64,000 nt of DNA from positions 39,303 through 103,302 of the forward strand of contig NZ_RAHH01000022.1 of assembly GCF_003602095.1 (NCBI RefSeq), written 5' to 3'. Below, one piece after another: positions 20,167 to 29,978 of this stretch. The notes beneath the pieces were generated by a model. That model saw nothing but the letters and a program-made list of their open reading frames with translations, was not told the origin of the DNA and ran no database searches. Made by a program: the position numbers and the translations under genes. This DNA is from Rahnella woolbedingensis. GTDB lineage: Bacteria; Pseudomonadota; Gammaproteobacteria; Enterobacterales; Enterobacteriaceae. Each line of letters opens with the position of its first letter. Within the stretch, counting starts at the first letter, position 1.

Positions 20167-21246
20167 TTACAGTACGTCGATTGCGTTCAGTTCTTTGAAT
20201 GCCAGTTCCAGGCGAGTCACCATGGAAGACTGAGCAGAACGCAGCCATACGCGCGGGTCATAGAATTTCTTGTTAGGTTTGTCCGCGCCTTCCGGGTTAC
20301 CCAACTGACCTTGCAGGTAAGCTTCGTTTTTCTTGTAGAACTGCAGGATGCCGTCCCAGTTAGCCCACTGGGTGTCGGTATCGATGTTCATTTTGATAAC
20401 ACCGTAGCCTACAGATTCTTTGATTTCTGCTGCAGTAGAACCGGAACCGCCGTGGAATACGAAGTTCAGGCTGTTGTGTGGCAGGTTGTGTTTCTTGCAA
20501 ACGTATTCCTGAGAATCACGCAGGATCGTTGGAGTCAGTTTAACGTTACCTGGTTTGTAGACACCATGTACGTTACCGAATGACGCAGCGATAGTGAAAC
20601 GCGGGCTGATGGCGTTCAGTTTTTCGTATGCGTAATCAACGTCTTGTGGCTGAGTATACAGTGCTGATGCGTCCATATGGCTGTTGTCCACGCCATCTTC
20701 TTCACCGCCGGTGCAACCCAGTTCGATTTCCAGAGTCATGTCGAGTTTTGCCATGCGAGCTAAGTACTTGCTGCAAATTTCGATGTTTTCTTCCAGAGAT
20801 TCTTCAGACAGGTCGATCATGTGTGAAGAGAACAGTGGCTTACCGGTTTTAGCGAAGTGAGCTTCACCCGCGTCCAGCAGACCGTCGATCCATGGCAGCA
20901 GTTTTTTCGCGCAGTGGTCGGTGTGCAGGATAACTGGCACGCCGTAATGTTCTGCCATCTGGTGCACGTGGTGCGCGCCAGAGATTGCGCCCAGAATTGC
21001 CGCGCCTTGTGGCACGTCAGTTTTCAGGCCTTTACCCGCGATGAACGCAGCGCCACCGTTAGAGAACTGAACGATAACCGGTGAACGGACTTTCGCAGCC
21101 GCTTCGAGAACGGCGTTGATAGAGTCGGTGCCTACGCAGTTAACCGCTGGCAGAGCAAATTTGTTTTCTTTAGCAATAGCGAAAACTTTCTGTACATCAT
21201 CACCAGTGATAACGCCTGGTTTTACGAAATCAAAAATTTTAGACAT
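20167..21246 (-). CDS. fbaA: Class II fructose-bisphosphate aldolase
   Basis: Zn-dependent aldolase cleaving fructose 1,6-bisphosphate in glycolysis. 359 residues, the E. coli length. Zn ligands and catalytic residues are visible in ILHTDHCAKK near 108, EIELGCTGGEEDGVDNS near 174-190, FGNVHGVYKPG near 227 and FVFHGGSGS near 262. Last gene of epd-pgk-fbaA, 126 bases after pgk with a strong GC hairpin in the gap. Confidence 0.98.
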   Translation of the reverse strand: MSKIFDFVKPGVITGDDVQKVFAIAKENKFALPAVNCVGTDSINAVLEAAAKVRSPVIVQFSNGGAAFIAGKGLKTDVPQGAAILGAISGAHHVHQMAEHYGVPVILHTDHCAKKLLPWIDGLLDAGEAHFAKTGKPLFSSHMIDLSEESLEENIEICSKYLARMAKLDMTLEIELGCTGGEEDGVDNSHMDASALYTQPQDVDYAYEKLNAISPRFTIAASFGNVHGVYKPGNVKLTPTILRDSQEYVCKKHNLPHNSLNFVFHGGSGSTAAEIKESVGYGVIKMNIDTDTQWANWDGILQFYKKNEAYLQGQLGNPEGADKPNKKFYDPRVWLRSAQSSMVTRLELAFKELNAIDVL

Positions 21247-21300
21247 AGTTCTTTGTCCTGTATTCGTCGGCCGTAGATGGATTGAATCGGTTTGCTATGT

Positions 21301-21332
21301 CGCGCGAGTTCCACTGTGCAGCCCCTCGCGCG
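21301..21332 (-). other. pgk-fbaA intercistronic hairpin
   Basis: CGCGCGAG (21301-21308) pairs perfectly with CTCGCGCG (21325-21332), loop of 16. No T-run on the minus strand. It could be an mRNA processing or stability element between pgk and fbaA. Confidence 0.6.
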
Positions 21333-21372
21333 GCAAAGAAGAACAGGAAGCCGCTGGCTCCCCGCTCAGGGT

Positions 21373-22539
21373 TCATGACTTCTTAGCACGCTCTTCCAGC
21401 ATCACAACCGCTGGCAGTGCTTTCCCTTCAACGAATTCCAGGAATGCGCCACCGCCAGTAGAGATATAGGAAATTTTGTCAGCGATACCGAACAGGTCGA
21501 TCGCTGCAAGAGTGTCGCCGCCGCCTGCGATAGAGAAACCTTCGCTGTCAGCAATAGCCTGCGCCACAATCTCGGTCCCTTTACGGAAATTAGGGAACTC
21601 GAACACGCCTACAGGACCATTCCACAGAATGGTTTTAGCGTTTTTAATGATCTCAGCCAGGCGATATGCAGACTCGTCGCCCATGTCGAGAATTTGTTCG
21701 TCATCTTTGATGTCTTTAACAGACTTCACAGTGGCAGTTGCAGTTTCAGAGAACTCAGTCGCCACGCGAACATCTGTAGGAACAGGAATGTCGCAGGTTT
21801 CCAGCAATTTGCTTGCGGTGCCTACCAGGTCTGCTTCGTACAGGGATTTACCGACGTTGTTGCCTTGAGCAGCCACGAAGGTGTTCGCAATACCACCGCC
21901 AACGATCAGCTGGTCAGCGATTTTGGACAGGGAATCCAGAACGGTCAGTTTGGTAGAAACTTTAGAACCACCCACGATAGCAACCATCGGACGAGCCGGG
22001 TTACCCAGAGCTTTACCCAGTGCTTCCAGTTCTGCTGACAGCAGCGGACCCGCACAAGCGATTGGAGCAAATTTGCCCACGCCGTGAGTAGAAGCCTGCG
22101 CGCGGTGCGCAGTACCGAATGCATCCATCACATAGATGTCACACAGGGCAGCGTATTTTTTGGACAGGGCTTCGTCGTCTTTCTTTTCGCCTTTGTTGAA
22201 GCGAACGTTTTCCAGAACAACCAGCTCGCCTTCGGCAACTTCAACGCCATCCAGATAGTCTTTAGCCAGACGTACAGGAGAAGACAGTTTGTCTTTCAGG
22301 TAGTTAACAACAGGCAGCAGAGAAAACTCTTCGTTATATTCGCCTTCAGTCGGACGACCCAGATGCGAGGTAACCATCACGCGTGCGCCTTGTTTCAGGG
22401 CAATTTCGATGGTTGGCAAAGAAGCGCGGATACGTGCATCTGAAGTTACTTTGCCATCTTTTACTGGCACGTTCAGATCGGCACGGATCAGTACGCGTTT
22501 ACCCGCTAAATCCAGATCGCTCATCTTAATAACAGACAT
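21373..22539 (-). CDS. pgk: Phosphoglycerate kinase
   Basis: Makes ATP from 1,3-bisphosphoglycerate and ADP in glycolysis. 388 residues (E. coli 387). Seen: [20 protein letters not shown] near 14, [18 protein letters not shown] near 57, [12 protein letters not shown] near 189 and the nucleotide-loop [12 protein letters not shown] near 347. Middle gene of epd-pgk-fbaA, 72 bases after epd. GAGAGGATTCACC precedes the ATG. Confidence 0.98.
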   Translation of the reverse strand: MSVIKMSDLDLAGKRVLIRADLNVPVKDGKVTSDARIRASLPTIEIALKQGARVMVTSHLGRPTEGEYNEEFSLLPVVNYLKDKLSSPVRLAKDYLDGVEVAEGELVVLENVRFNKGEKKDDEALSKKYAALCDIYVMDAFGTAHRAQASTHGVGKFAPIACAGPLLSAELEALGKALGNPARPMVAIVGGSKVSTKLTVLDSLSKIADQLIVGGGIANTFVAAQGNNVGKSLYEADLVGTASKLLETCDIPVPTDVRVATEFSETATATVKSVKDIKDDEQILDMGDESAYRLAEIIKNAKTILWNGPVGVFEFPNFRKGTEIVAQAIADSEGFSIAGGGDTLAAIDLFGIADKISYISTGGGAFLEFVEGKALPAVVMLEERAKKS

Positions 22540-22611
22540 GGTGAATCCTCTCGTTGATTCTCTTTAAAGTTGCTTGAAGGCAATTTCGGCCAGAAGGCCG
22601 GAACAGCCGTA

Positions 22612-23628
22612 CTAGAAACCGCTAGCGGACATTGCCAATGTTGTATCCAACATTCGGTTGGCAAAACCCCACTCGTTATCGCACCAGACCAGTGTTTTTA
22701 TCAGGTGCTTTCCACTTACCCGCGTCTGCGTTCCATCTACGATGGCGCTGTGGGGATCGTGGTTAAAATCTGTCGAGACTAATGGTAGTTCGGTATAGTC
22801 AACTATACCACGAAAAGCACCTGTTGCGGCCTTTTGCAGCAGCTGGTTCACCTCGTCTACCGTCACAGAACCCTCGACAAATACGCTCAGATCAATGGCT
22901 GTGACATTGATTGTCGGCACGCGCACCGAGATCGCTTCAAAGCGATCGCAAAATTTTGGCATGATGCGCGTGATCCCTGCGGCGAGTTTGGTATCGACCG
23001 GAATAATGGACTGGCTGGCAGCGCGCGTACGGCGTAAATCCGCATGGTACGCATCGATAACCGGCTGGTCATTCATCGAAGAGTGGATGGTCGTTACCGT
23101 GCCAGACTCAATGCCGAAGGCATCGTCGAGCAGTTTGATCACAGGGATAATACAGTTGGTGGTGCAGGACGCATTGGACACAATGCGGTGCTGGCGTTCG
23201 AGCAGATCGTGGTTCACACCGTAAACCACGGTGGCGTCAAGATCATGACCACCCGGGTGCGCGAACAGAATTTTTTTGGCTCCGACTGCAAGCTGTGCTT
23301 CACCGTCTTCGCGACTGCCATAAACGCCGGTGCAATCGAGTACCACGTCAATGCTCAGTTCGCCCCAGGGCAACTGGCTGGCATCGGGCTGATGGAGTAA
23401 ACGGATGGAGTCATCGCCGACGTAAAGGTTTTCACCTTCCTGGCGGACATCCCAGGCGAAGCGCCCGTGGCTGGAGTCGTATTTAAGCAGATGGGCCATG
23501 CCTTCAGGGCTGGCAATTTCATTGATGGCAATGACGGAGATTTCCGCCCGACGCCCGGATTCGTATAACGCGCGCAATACGCTACGGCCAATGCGACCAA
23601 AGCCATTAATTGCAATACGTATTGGCAT
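22612..23628 (-). CDS. epd: Erythrose-4-phosphate dehydrogenase
   Basis: GAPDH-family enzyme oxidising erythrose 4-phosphate to 4-phosphoerythronate for pyridoxal phosphate synthesis. 338 residues from the ATG at 23628 ([17 protein letters not shown]); GGGAGATG lies upstream, and an earlier in-frame start would add 14 residues. Motifs are the Rossmann [11 protein letters not shown], the active-site Cys in [10 protein letters not shown] near 153 and the C-terminal [12 protein letters not shown]. First gene of epd-pgk-fbaA. Distinguished from GapA by close match to E. coli Epd and by position. Confidence 0.96.
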   Translation of the reverse strand: MPIRIAINGFGRIGRSVLRALYESGRRAEISVIAINEIASPEGMAHLLKYDSSHGRFAWDVRQEGENLYVGDDSIRLLHQPDASQLPWGELSIDVVLDCTGVYGSREDGEAQLAVGAKKILFAHPGGHDLDATVVYGVNHDLLERQHRIVSNASCTTNCIIPVIKLLDDAFGIESGTVTTIHSSMNDQPVIDAYHADLRRTRAASQSIIPVDTKLAAGITRIMPKFCDRFEAISVRVPTINVTAIDLSVFVEGSVTVDEVNQLLQKAATGAFRGIVDYTELPLVSTDFNHDPHSAIVDGTQTRVSGKHLIKTLVWCDNEWGFANRMLDTTLAMSASGF

Positions 23629-23672
23629 ACATCTCCCTGTTACACGGTTGTTACTCAATATCAGTAACACCT

Positions 23673-23701
23673 ATAGTAATGCAGCGTGCGTTTACGGTGA
23701 A
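23673..23701 (-). promoter_or_regulatory. Candidate epd promoter
   Basis: On the minus strand, TTCACC (23696-23701), a 17-base spacer and TACTAT (23673-23678) form a fair sigma70 promoter, with the -10 ending 45 bases before the epd ATG. Assigned by eye. Confidence 0.5.
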
Positions 23702-23800
23702 TCACCATCGTCATCTGTCAGCACAATGCGTGCGGCAGAAAAACTTCAGTTTCCGGCACGATAACAACCTGGTGAGGATGTTAAGCTCAAATAGCCCGAC

Positions 23801-23812
23801 TGAAACGGTTCA
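23801..23812. promoter_or_regulatory. Cra (FruR) box upstream of epd
   Basis: TGAAACGGTTCA matches the Cra consensus TGAAwCGnTTCA in full. It is about 175 bases upstream of epd and about 130 from the candidate promoter. The E. coli epd-pgk-fbaA operon is a known Cra target, which supports function. The remaining 495-base epd-tktA gap (23629-24123) is AT-rich, with only the promoter above and the tktA terminator. Confidence 0.65.
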
Positions 23813-24080
23813 GCTGAGAATAAACCAAACGGTCAACAAAAGGAATAATTCGTCAGTCTCAGGCGCATTAATCGCGCCAAACGCTTAAAAAAACATCAGT
23901 CAATTCTGTCTATTCACAGTGATTTTACTTTTCCATCACCTTTTCGACAGTGATTATTCTCAAAAACCGACGCAATGAAACAGTGTCAGGATGCAGGGAG
24001 TTTAGCTGAGTCCGCGCCTGAAGGGTTTGACCTGCGTCATTTCGCGCGAAACTGAGAACCTGCGCATGAAATTGCAGACG

Positions 24081-24106
24081 AAAAAAAAGCACCCGAAGGT
24101 GCTTTT
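24081..24106 (-). terminator. Rho-independent terminator after tktA
   Basis: On the minus strand, AAAAGCACC TTCG GGTGCTTTT (24085-24106) extends into a further T-run. It lies 18 bases past the tktA stop. Confidence 0.93.
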
Positions 24107-24123
24107 GATTTCAAAAAGTCAGA

Positions 24124-26118
24124 TTACTTCAGTAACGCCTGTGCCTGGGCAACCACGTTATCCACAGTGAAACCGAACTCTTTGAACAGCAGGTCTGCCG
24201 GAGCAGATTCGCCGAAGCTGTGCATACCGACGATTGCGCCGTTCAGGCCAACGTATTTGAACCAGTAGTCAGCGATACCCGCTTCCACGGCAACACGTGC
24301 AGAAACGGCTTTCGGCAGTACGGATTCACGGTAAGCCGCGTCCTGTTTGTCGAAGGCGTCAGTGGAAGGCATGGAAACCACACGCACTTTAGTGCCCGCA
24401 GCAGCCAGTTTATCAGCCGCTTCCACGGTGATACCCACTTCGGAACCGGTCGCGATCAGGATCACTTCCGGCGTACCGTCGCAATCTTTCAGCACATAAC
24501 CACCGCGCGCCACGTTTGCCAGTTGCTCAGCGGTACGTGGTTGCTGGGTCAGGTTCTGACGGGAGAAGATCAGGGTAACCGGGCCATCGTTACGCTCAAT
24601 CGCGTATTTCCATGCCACAGCAGATTCAACCTGATCCGCAGGACGCCAGGTGCTCATGTTTGGCGTAACGCGCAGGCTGGCGATTTGCTCAACAGGCTGG
24701 TGCGTCGGGCCGTCTTCGCCCAGACCGATAGAGTCATGGGTGTACACGAACACGTTGCGGATTTTCATCAGTGCGGCCATACGCACGGCGTTACGCGCGT
24801 ATTCCACGAACATCAGGAAGGTGGCAGAGTACGGCAGGAAACCGCCGTGCAGCGCGATACCGTTGGTGATCGCCGTCATGCCAAATTCACGCACGCCGTA
24901 ATGGATATAGTTACCCGCCTGATCGTCGCCGATAGACTTAGAACCAGACCACATAGTCAGGTTGCTTGGTGCCAGGTCAGCGGAGCCGCCCAGGAATTCA
25001 GGCAACACTTTACCGAAGGCTTCCAGTGCATTCTGGGACGCTTTACGGCTGGCGATGTTCGCCGGATTAGCCTGCAGCTGTTCGATGAATTTCTGTGCAT
25101 CGGTTTCCCAGTTCGCTGGCAGCTCGCCGTTCACACGACGTTTGAACTCTTTTGCCAGTTCAGGGTGCGCTTTAGCGTAAGCATCGAACTTGTCGTTCCA
25201 TGCAGCTTCTTTCGCTTTGCCGGCTTCTTTAGCATCCCACTGAGCATAGATATCTTGCGGGATTTCAAACGCAGCGTATTTCCAGCCCAGTGCTTCGCGA
25301 GTTGCAGCGACTTCAGCCGCACCCAGCGCCGCGCCGTGTACATCATGAGTACCGGCTTTGTTCGGCGAACCGAAACCGATTACCGTTTTGCACATCAGCA
25401 GGGAGGGCTTATCGGTCACTTTATGTGCTTCTTCGATAGCCGCTTTTATGGCGTCAGGATTGTGACCATCAACTCCGCTCACGACGTGCCAGCCGTAAGC
25501 TTCGAAACGCTTAGCCGTATCATCGGTGAACCAGCCTTCTACGTGGCCGTCGATGGAGATACCGTTGTCATCATAAAACGCGGTCAGTTTGCCGAGCTTC
25601 ATGGTACCGGCCAGAGAACACACTTCGTGAGAAATGCCTTCCATCATGCAGCCGTCGCCCAGGAATGTATAAGTCTGGTGATCGACGATGTCATGGCCTG
25701 GTTTGTTGAACTGCGCAGCCAGCGTACGTTCTGCAATAGCAAAACCGACGGCGTTCGCGATGCCCTGCCCCAGCGGCCCCGTGGTGGTTTCAACGCCTGG
25801 AGTGTAACCGTATTCAGGGTGACCCGGGGTTTTGGAATGCAGCTGGCGGAAATTTGCCAGTTCGCTCATCGGCAGATCATAGCCAGTGAGGTGCAACAGG
25901 CTGTAAATCAGCATTGAACCATGGCCGTTGGACAGCACGAAGCGGTCACGGTCAGCCCAGTGTGGGTTCGTCGGGTTATGGTTCAGGTAATCGCGCCACA
26001 GCACTTCGGCAATGTCTGCCATGCCCATAGGGGCACCAGGGTGGCCGGAATTCGCTTTCTGCACGGCATCCATACTAAGTGCGCGAATAGCGTTCGCAAG
26101 CTCTTTACGAGAGGACAT
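24124..26118 (-). CDS. tktA: Transketolase 1
   Basis: Thiamine-diphosphate enzyme moving two-carbon units between sugar phosphates in the pentose phosphate pathway. 664 residues (E. coli 663). Cofactor and substrate motifs are [17 protein letters not shown] near 24, [13 protein letters not shown] near 114, the ThDP/metal motif [14 protein letters not shown] near 153 and the [15 protein letters not shown] loop near 460. It diverges from the first loiP gene, 248 bases away. A long antisense ORF over this gene is a shadow. Confidence 0.98.
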   Translation of the reverse strand: MSSRKELANAIRALSMDAVQKANSGHPGAPMGMADIAEVLWRDYLNHNPTNPHWADRDRFVLSNGHGSMLIYSLLHLTGYDLPMSELANFRQLHSKTPGHPEYGYTPGVETTTGPLGQGIANAVGFAIAERTLAAQFNKPGHDIVDHQTYTFLGDGCMMEGISHEVCSLAGTMKLGKLTAFYDDNGISIDGHVEGWFTDDTAKRFEAYGWHVVSGVDGHNPDAIKAAIEEAHKVTDKPSLLMCKTVIGFGSPNKAGTHDVHGAALGAAEVAATREALGWKYAAFEIPQDIYAQWDAKEAGKAKEAAWNDKFDAYAKAHPELAKEFKRRVNGELPANWETDAQKFIEQLQANPANIASRKASQNALEAFGKVLPEFLGGSADLAPSNLTMWSGSKSIGDDQAGNYIHYGVREFGMTAITNGIALHGGFLPYSATFLMFVEYARNAVRMAALMKIRNVFVYTHDSIGLGEDGPTHQPVEQIASLRVTPNMSTWRPADQVESAVAWKYAIERNDGPVTLIFSRQNLTQQPRTAEQLANVARGGYVLKDCDGTPEVILIATGSEVGITVEAADKLAAAGTKVRVVSMPSTDAFDKQDAAYRESVLPKAVSARVAVEAGIADYWFKYVGLNGAIVGMHSFGESAPADLLFKEFGFTVDNVVAQAQALLK

Positions 26119-26366
26119 GTTCTACTCCAGGTCGGATTAAAAAAGCAGTCAAGAAAGTCATTTTCTCAGACTCAGCATTAAAACGGCAATCTCTAATCAC
26201 TCTCGTGATTAAGTTCACAAAATCCGCTTTTAAATCAGTGCGTTTTTTCGGACTTACACTATAGATCGGGTGCTGCGAAAAACCTATCTTAACGCTATCC
26301 TTACAGTCAGGGTCTTTTTGTGACTGCTTTTCCACCTTTGCTTATCTTCTCTGGGAATCTGAACTG

Positions 26367-27119
26367 ATGAAATTTCGTCCTGTTATGTTGAGTCTTTTTG
26401 CCGCGTCGCTGGTCAGCGGCTGTGCAACCGTCAATACCGATACTTTAATGCAGTCCGGCGCTCAGGCTTATCAGGCGTATACGCTCAGCGATGCTGACGT
26501 CAAAACGCTGAGTGTGCAGTCTTGTGAAGAAATGGATAAAAAAGCACAGATTGCTCCCGACGACAGTGAATATGCACAGCGCCTGAAGAAGATTTCGGCG
26601 GCGCTGGGCGATAACATCAACGGCACGCCCGCCAACTACAAGGTGTATCTGACCAAAGACGTCAATGCCTGGGCGATGGCCAACGGCTGTATCCGCGTTT
26701 ACAGCGGGCTGATGGATATGATGAACGACAATGAAGTCGAAGGCGTGCTCGGCCATGAAATGGGTCACGTCGCGCTGGGCCATACCCGTAAAGCCATGCA
26801 GGTGGCTTACAGCACCACGGCGGCGCGTTCTGCGATTTCATCACTCGGCGGTGTCAGCGCCACTCTGTCGCAATCACAGCTGGCGGATCTGGGTGAGAAA
26901 TACGTGAACGCGCAGTTCTCGCAGAAACAGGAATCTGAAGCCGATGATTACTCTTTTGATTTGCTGAAGAAACGCGGCATTGATCCTACCGGTCTGGCGA
27001 CAAGTTTTGAGAAGTTGGCAAAACTGGATCAGGGAAGCAGCATCGGCTGGTTTGACGATCATCCTTCTTCCGAAGCCCGCGCTCAACATATTCGCGATCG
27101 CATAGCTTCCGGAAAGTAA
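26367..27119 (+). CDS. loiP: M48 metalloprotease lipoprotein LoiP (copy 1)
   Basis: Outer-membrane-associated Zn protease (YggG/LoiP), which in E. coli cleaves between Phe residues and responds to low osmolarity. 250 residues with a lipoprotein signal (MLSLFAASLVSGC, lipobox Cys at 19) and the M48 zinc motif HEMGHVALGH near 130, with the third ligand Glu in QESEADDYSFDLL. It diverges from tktA as E. coli yggG does. A close paralogue follows 196 bases downstream with its own ribosome-binding site. Confidence 0.93.
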   Translation: MKFRPVMLSLFAASLVSGCATVNTDTLMQSGAQAYQAYTLSDADVKTLSVQSCEEMDKKAQIAPDDSEYAQRLKKISAALGDNINGTPANYKVYLTKDVNAWAMANGCIRVYSGLMDMMNDNEVEGVLGHEMGHVALGHTRKAMQVAYSTTAARSAISSLGGVSATLSQSQLADLGEKYVNAQFSQKQESEADDYSFDLLKKRGIDPTGLATSFEKLAKLDQGSSIGWFDDHPSSEARAQHIRDRIASGK

Positions 27120-27126
27120 TCATTTC

Positions 27127-27156
27127 ACGGGATGCGTTATTTTCTCATCCCGTTTT
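27127..27156 (+). terminator. Terminator after loiP copy 1
   Basis: ACGGGATG (27127-27134) pairs with CATCCCGT (27146-27153), followed by TTTTA. It separates the two loiP paralogues into two transcripts. Confidence 0.85.
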
Positions 27157-27315
27157 AAATCCAAAATCTTCTATTTTTTCTTTAACTTTCTGATTAATAG
27201 AAATTAGCCATCACTAAATCTGAAAATAACATCACCGCCGTGCTTTTCCTCGCTTCCTAAATCCGATTGGTTATTCTTCCTCAGCATTTAATTTAACTAT
27301 TAAGGAAGATGGATT

Positions 27316-28074
27316 ATGAATTTTCGTTTAACTTCAATTGCATTAGGCGTGGCGGTATTATTAAGCGGCTGTCAGAACGGCGCATTAAATACTGACGCGA
27401 TGATGCGATCTGGCTCAGATGCTTACAAAGCGGCTACGCTGACGGATCAGGATGTCATCAATATGACTGACGGAGCCTGTAAGGCGATGGATGGCGAATC
27501 TCAGATTGCCTCATCAAAAAGCAAATACACCAAGCGTCTGAATAAGATTGCCAAAAACCTCGGCAATAATATCAATGGCACACCGGCGAATTATAAAGTT
27601 TATATCACCAGCGATGTTAACGCCTGGGCGATGGCCAACGGTTGTATCCGCGTTTACAGCGGGCTGATGGACATGATGACAGATGATGAAGTGGAAGGCG
27701 TTCTGGGTCATGAAATGGGTCACGTTGCCCTCGGTCACACCAAAAAAGCCATGCAGGTCGCTTACAGCGCCTCTGCCGCGCACAATGCTGCGGGCGCAGC
27801 CGGTGGCATTGCAGGACAACTTTCCAGTACGCAGTTGGCTGATCTGGGTGAAGACCTGATCAACGCTCAGTTCTCGCAGAAACAGGAATCTGACGCAGAT
27901 GATTATTCCTATGACCTGCTGAAAAAACGGGGTCTGCCAACCAAAGGTTTAGTCACGGCCTTTGAGAAACTGGCGAAAATGAGCGGTGGCAGCGAGAAGA
28001 GTTTATTCAGCTCGCATCCGCCATCTCAGGAACGCGCCGACCATATCAAACAGCGTATTGCAGCTAACAAATAA
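27316..28074 (+). CDS. M48 metalloprotease lipoprotein, LoiP paralogue (copy 2)
   Basis: 252-residue lipoprotein (lipobox LLSGC, Cys at 19) with the same layout as the upstream gene. Long shared blocks are VNAWAMANGCIRVYSGLMDM, EVEGVLGHEMGHVALGHT and AQFSQKQES-ADDYS. The N-terminal 80 residues and the region after the zinc motif (AAHNAAGAAGGIAGQL) differ more. AAGGA precedes the ATG. A tandem duplicate of loiP by descent; it may differ in partner or regulation. In E. coli, speB lies here instead. Confidence 0.9.
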   Translation: MNFRLTSIALGVAVLLSGCQNGALNTDAMMRSGSDAYKAATLTDQDVINMTDGACKAMDGESQIASSKSKYTKRLNKIAKNLGNNINGTPANYKVYITSDVNAWAMANGCIRVYSGLMDMMTDDEVEGVLGHEMGHVALGHTKKAMQVAYSASAAHNAAGAAGGIAGQLSSTQLADLGEDLINAQFSQKQESDADDYSYDLLKKRGLPTKGLVTAFEKLAKMSGGSEKSLFSSHPPSQERADHIKQRIAANK

Positions 28075-28090
28075 AGTCAGATATCAGACT

Positions 28091-28119
28091 CAGGGCGCAA
28101 AAATTATGCGCCCTGTTTT
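28091..28119 (+). terminator. Terminator after loiP copy 2
   Basis: CAGGGCGCA (28091-28099) pairs with TGCGCCCTG (28107-28115), followed by TTTTA. It lies between this gene and the convergent efflux gene and may serve both. Confidence 0.88.
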
Positions 28120-28122
28120 ATA

Positions 28123-29604
28123 TCAGCCGTGATGCAGAGAATCTGTATTCTCTGCCCGATACCCGCCTCCCAGCGCGCGCGTCAGACGTACATCCGCACT
28201 GATCCATTCGCCCTGCAACTGAATTTGTTTGGCCTGTTCCTCAAGCAAAGGCAGTTTCGCTTTTGCCACTTCTGCACCACTATAAATACCGACATCAAAC
28301 CGCTGCGTGGCCAGGGTGAAAATGTGCTCACGTCCTTGCACCACGGTGTTCTGCTGCGCATTCTCATCCGCCAGAGCCTGTACCTGACTGGCGTTTTTGA
28401 CCACTTCACTTACTGCGTCGACAACGGCTTTGTTATAGGAAGCGATGCTCAGATTACTGTTCGCGCGCACGATGCCCAGATTCGCATTCAGTCTGCCGCT
28501 GTCGAAAATCGGCAGCGTCAGCCCGGCCGTTAACCCCATCTGCTGAGCAGAACCGCGGAACAAATCACTCATATGCAGTGCATCGTTTTGCAGGAATCCC
28601 ATCAGGTTAATGGTCGGATAAAACGCCGCATGGGCAGCGTCGACTTCACTCAGTGACGCATCGATATACCAGTGTGCGGCCTGTAAATCAGGACGACGAG
28701 CCAGCAATTCATACCCCAAAGACGGCGGCAGATTTTGCTGCATGGCAGGGAGCGCCACAGGACGGAGCGCTATCGCATGCGATTTCAGCCCCAACATCGC
28801 CTGAAGTGATGTCTGTAATATCCGAATTTGCCCGTCCGACGCCTCAATCTGCTGGTCAATTTTCGCCAGATTGATTTGGCTGCCGGTATCATTATCCGAA
28901 GGCGTCACACCTTCGGCATACAGCTGTTTGTTGGTCAGGGCGATCACACTTTCCTGTTCGCGCAAATCCAGCAGCATCTGATGCAGTGCCATATCCGCCT
29001 GCAGATCCCAGAAAATCTCTACGACAGCGGACGATACCAGCAGGCGGGCTTCGGCCAGCTCAGCTTGTTTCGCCTGCGCGACACCGAGTGCCGACTGAAT
29101 TTCTGCGCGGTTTTTACCCCACAAATCAAGTTCATAACTGCCCTGCAAACCGAATGTCCCGTTGGTATACCACGGCCCGGTGGTGCCGGCAGCGGGATCA
29201 TCAAGAGCAAATGGCCCCATCACGCCTTCGGATGACATTTTTTGCCGTTCAACATCGGCCCCAAAATTCACCTGCGGGCCGTCATTGGCTTCGCCCATTT
29301 TAACCTGCGCTTTTGCCAGTTCGACACGTTGCTGTACCACCGCAATCGTCGGAGAATCTTTGAGAGCCTGCGCCACCAGCTGATTTAATTGCGGATTATG
29401 GTATTTCTGCCACCAGTCTGAACCCGGCCAGTGCTGCATGGCAGCTTGCGGAATTTGCGGTGTACGCAACTGCGCCACATCAGTCACGGGAAGTGCAGGT
29501 TTTTCATCATGCTTCCAGGCGCAACCGCCGAGAGAAATGAATAATGAGAATAAAATAACCGGAAAGATTATTTTATTTGTATAAAAATCATGGATGAATT
29601 TCAT
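28123..29604 (-). CDS. Efflux outer-membrane lipoprotein, NodT/MdtP family
   Basis: TolC-like outer-membrane channel of the NodT lipoprotein group. 493 residues with a lipoprotein signal (lipobox SLGGC near 28), two OEP repeats, the start-of-repeat motif WWQKYHNPQLNQLVAQAL near 64 and the family signature YELLARRPDLQAAHWYI near 290. It most resembles E. coli MdtP as I recall it. Such channels work with an RND or MFS-EmrA type pump and an adaptor, but neither is next to it, so it must borrow or stand alone. It is monocistronic, in the place of speB, with an AT-rich upstream region suggesting acquisition. Confidence 0.88.
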   Translation of the reverse strand: MKFIHDFYTNKIIFPVILFSLFISLGGCAWKHDEKPALPVTDVAQLRTPQIPQAAMQHWPGSDWWQKYHNPQLNQLVAQALKDSPTIAVVQQRVELAKAQVKMGEANDGPQVNFGADVERQKMSSEGVMGPFALDDPAAGTTGPWYTNGTFGLQGSYELDLWGKNRAEIQSALGVAQAKQAELAEARLLVSSAVVEIFWDLQADMALHQMLLDLREQESVIALTNKQLYAEGVTPSDNDTGSQINLAKIDQQIEASDGQIRILQTSLQAMLGLKSHAIALRPVALPAMQQNLPPSLGYELLARRPDLQAAHWYIDASLSEVDAAHAAFYPTINLMGFLQNDALHMSDLFRGSAQQMGLTAGLTLPIFDSGRLNANLGIVRANSNLSIASYNKAVVDAVSEVVKNASQVQALADENAQQNTVVQGREHIFTLATQRFDVGIYSGAEVAKAKLPLLEEQAKQIQLQGEWISADVRLTRALGGGYRAENTDSLHHG

Positions 29605-29885
29605 TTAAATTATTCGCTGAATAGATGAAACACGAGAGAAACTGGGTATGAAAGGAAGACAGAATAAGGTATCGAAAGATTAATTAATTATGAAACAGTG
29701 CGGACGCTTGTTATTTGCAGGGTAATTATTTTAGGTGTCAGATTTTATAATGGAAATGAATAATCAATATTTATTATGTTTAAAATTAAATTAATTCATA
29801 AAATATATAAAACAAGGGGCGAGTTCTTTTCACGGCATGTCTTTCTGCTTGTTCACCGGAACCGTTAACTACGGAAAACGTGGAT
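29605..29885 (-). other. AT-rich region upstream of the efflux gene
   Basis: Markedly AT-rich stretch (for example around 29680-29810) with no ORF I believe. It should carry the promoter of the efflux gene. The composition is the kind H-NS silences, an inference from base content only. Confidence 0.5.
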
Positions 29886-29931
29886 AAAAAAATCCCTTTC
29901 CGTCATCAGTACAACGAAAAGGGATTTTAAA
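29886..29931 (-). terminator. Terminator after speA
   Basis: AAAATCCCTTT (29889-29899) pairs with AAAGGGATTTT (29918-29928), loop of 18. AT-rich arms give a U-tract on the minus strand. It lies about 50 bases past the speA stop. Confidence 0.82.
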
Positions 29932-29978
29932 TTTAACGCGTTATCTCCGGTTTACTTTGAAACGGGAGATGCCTGTCC

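Noticed and set aside
24220..25917. Very long plus-strand ORF (565 codons) opposite tktA
   Set aside because: It is an antisense shadow of a highly conserved gene with biased codons; the protein has no recognisable domain and the tktA frame is certain.
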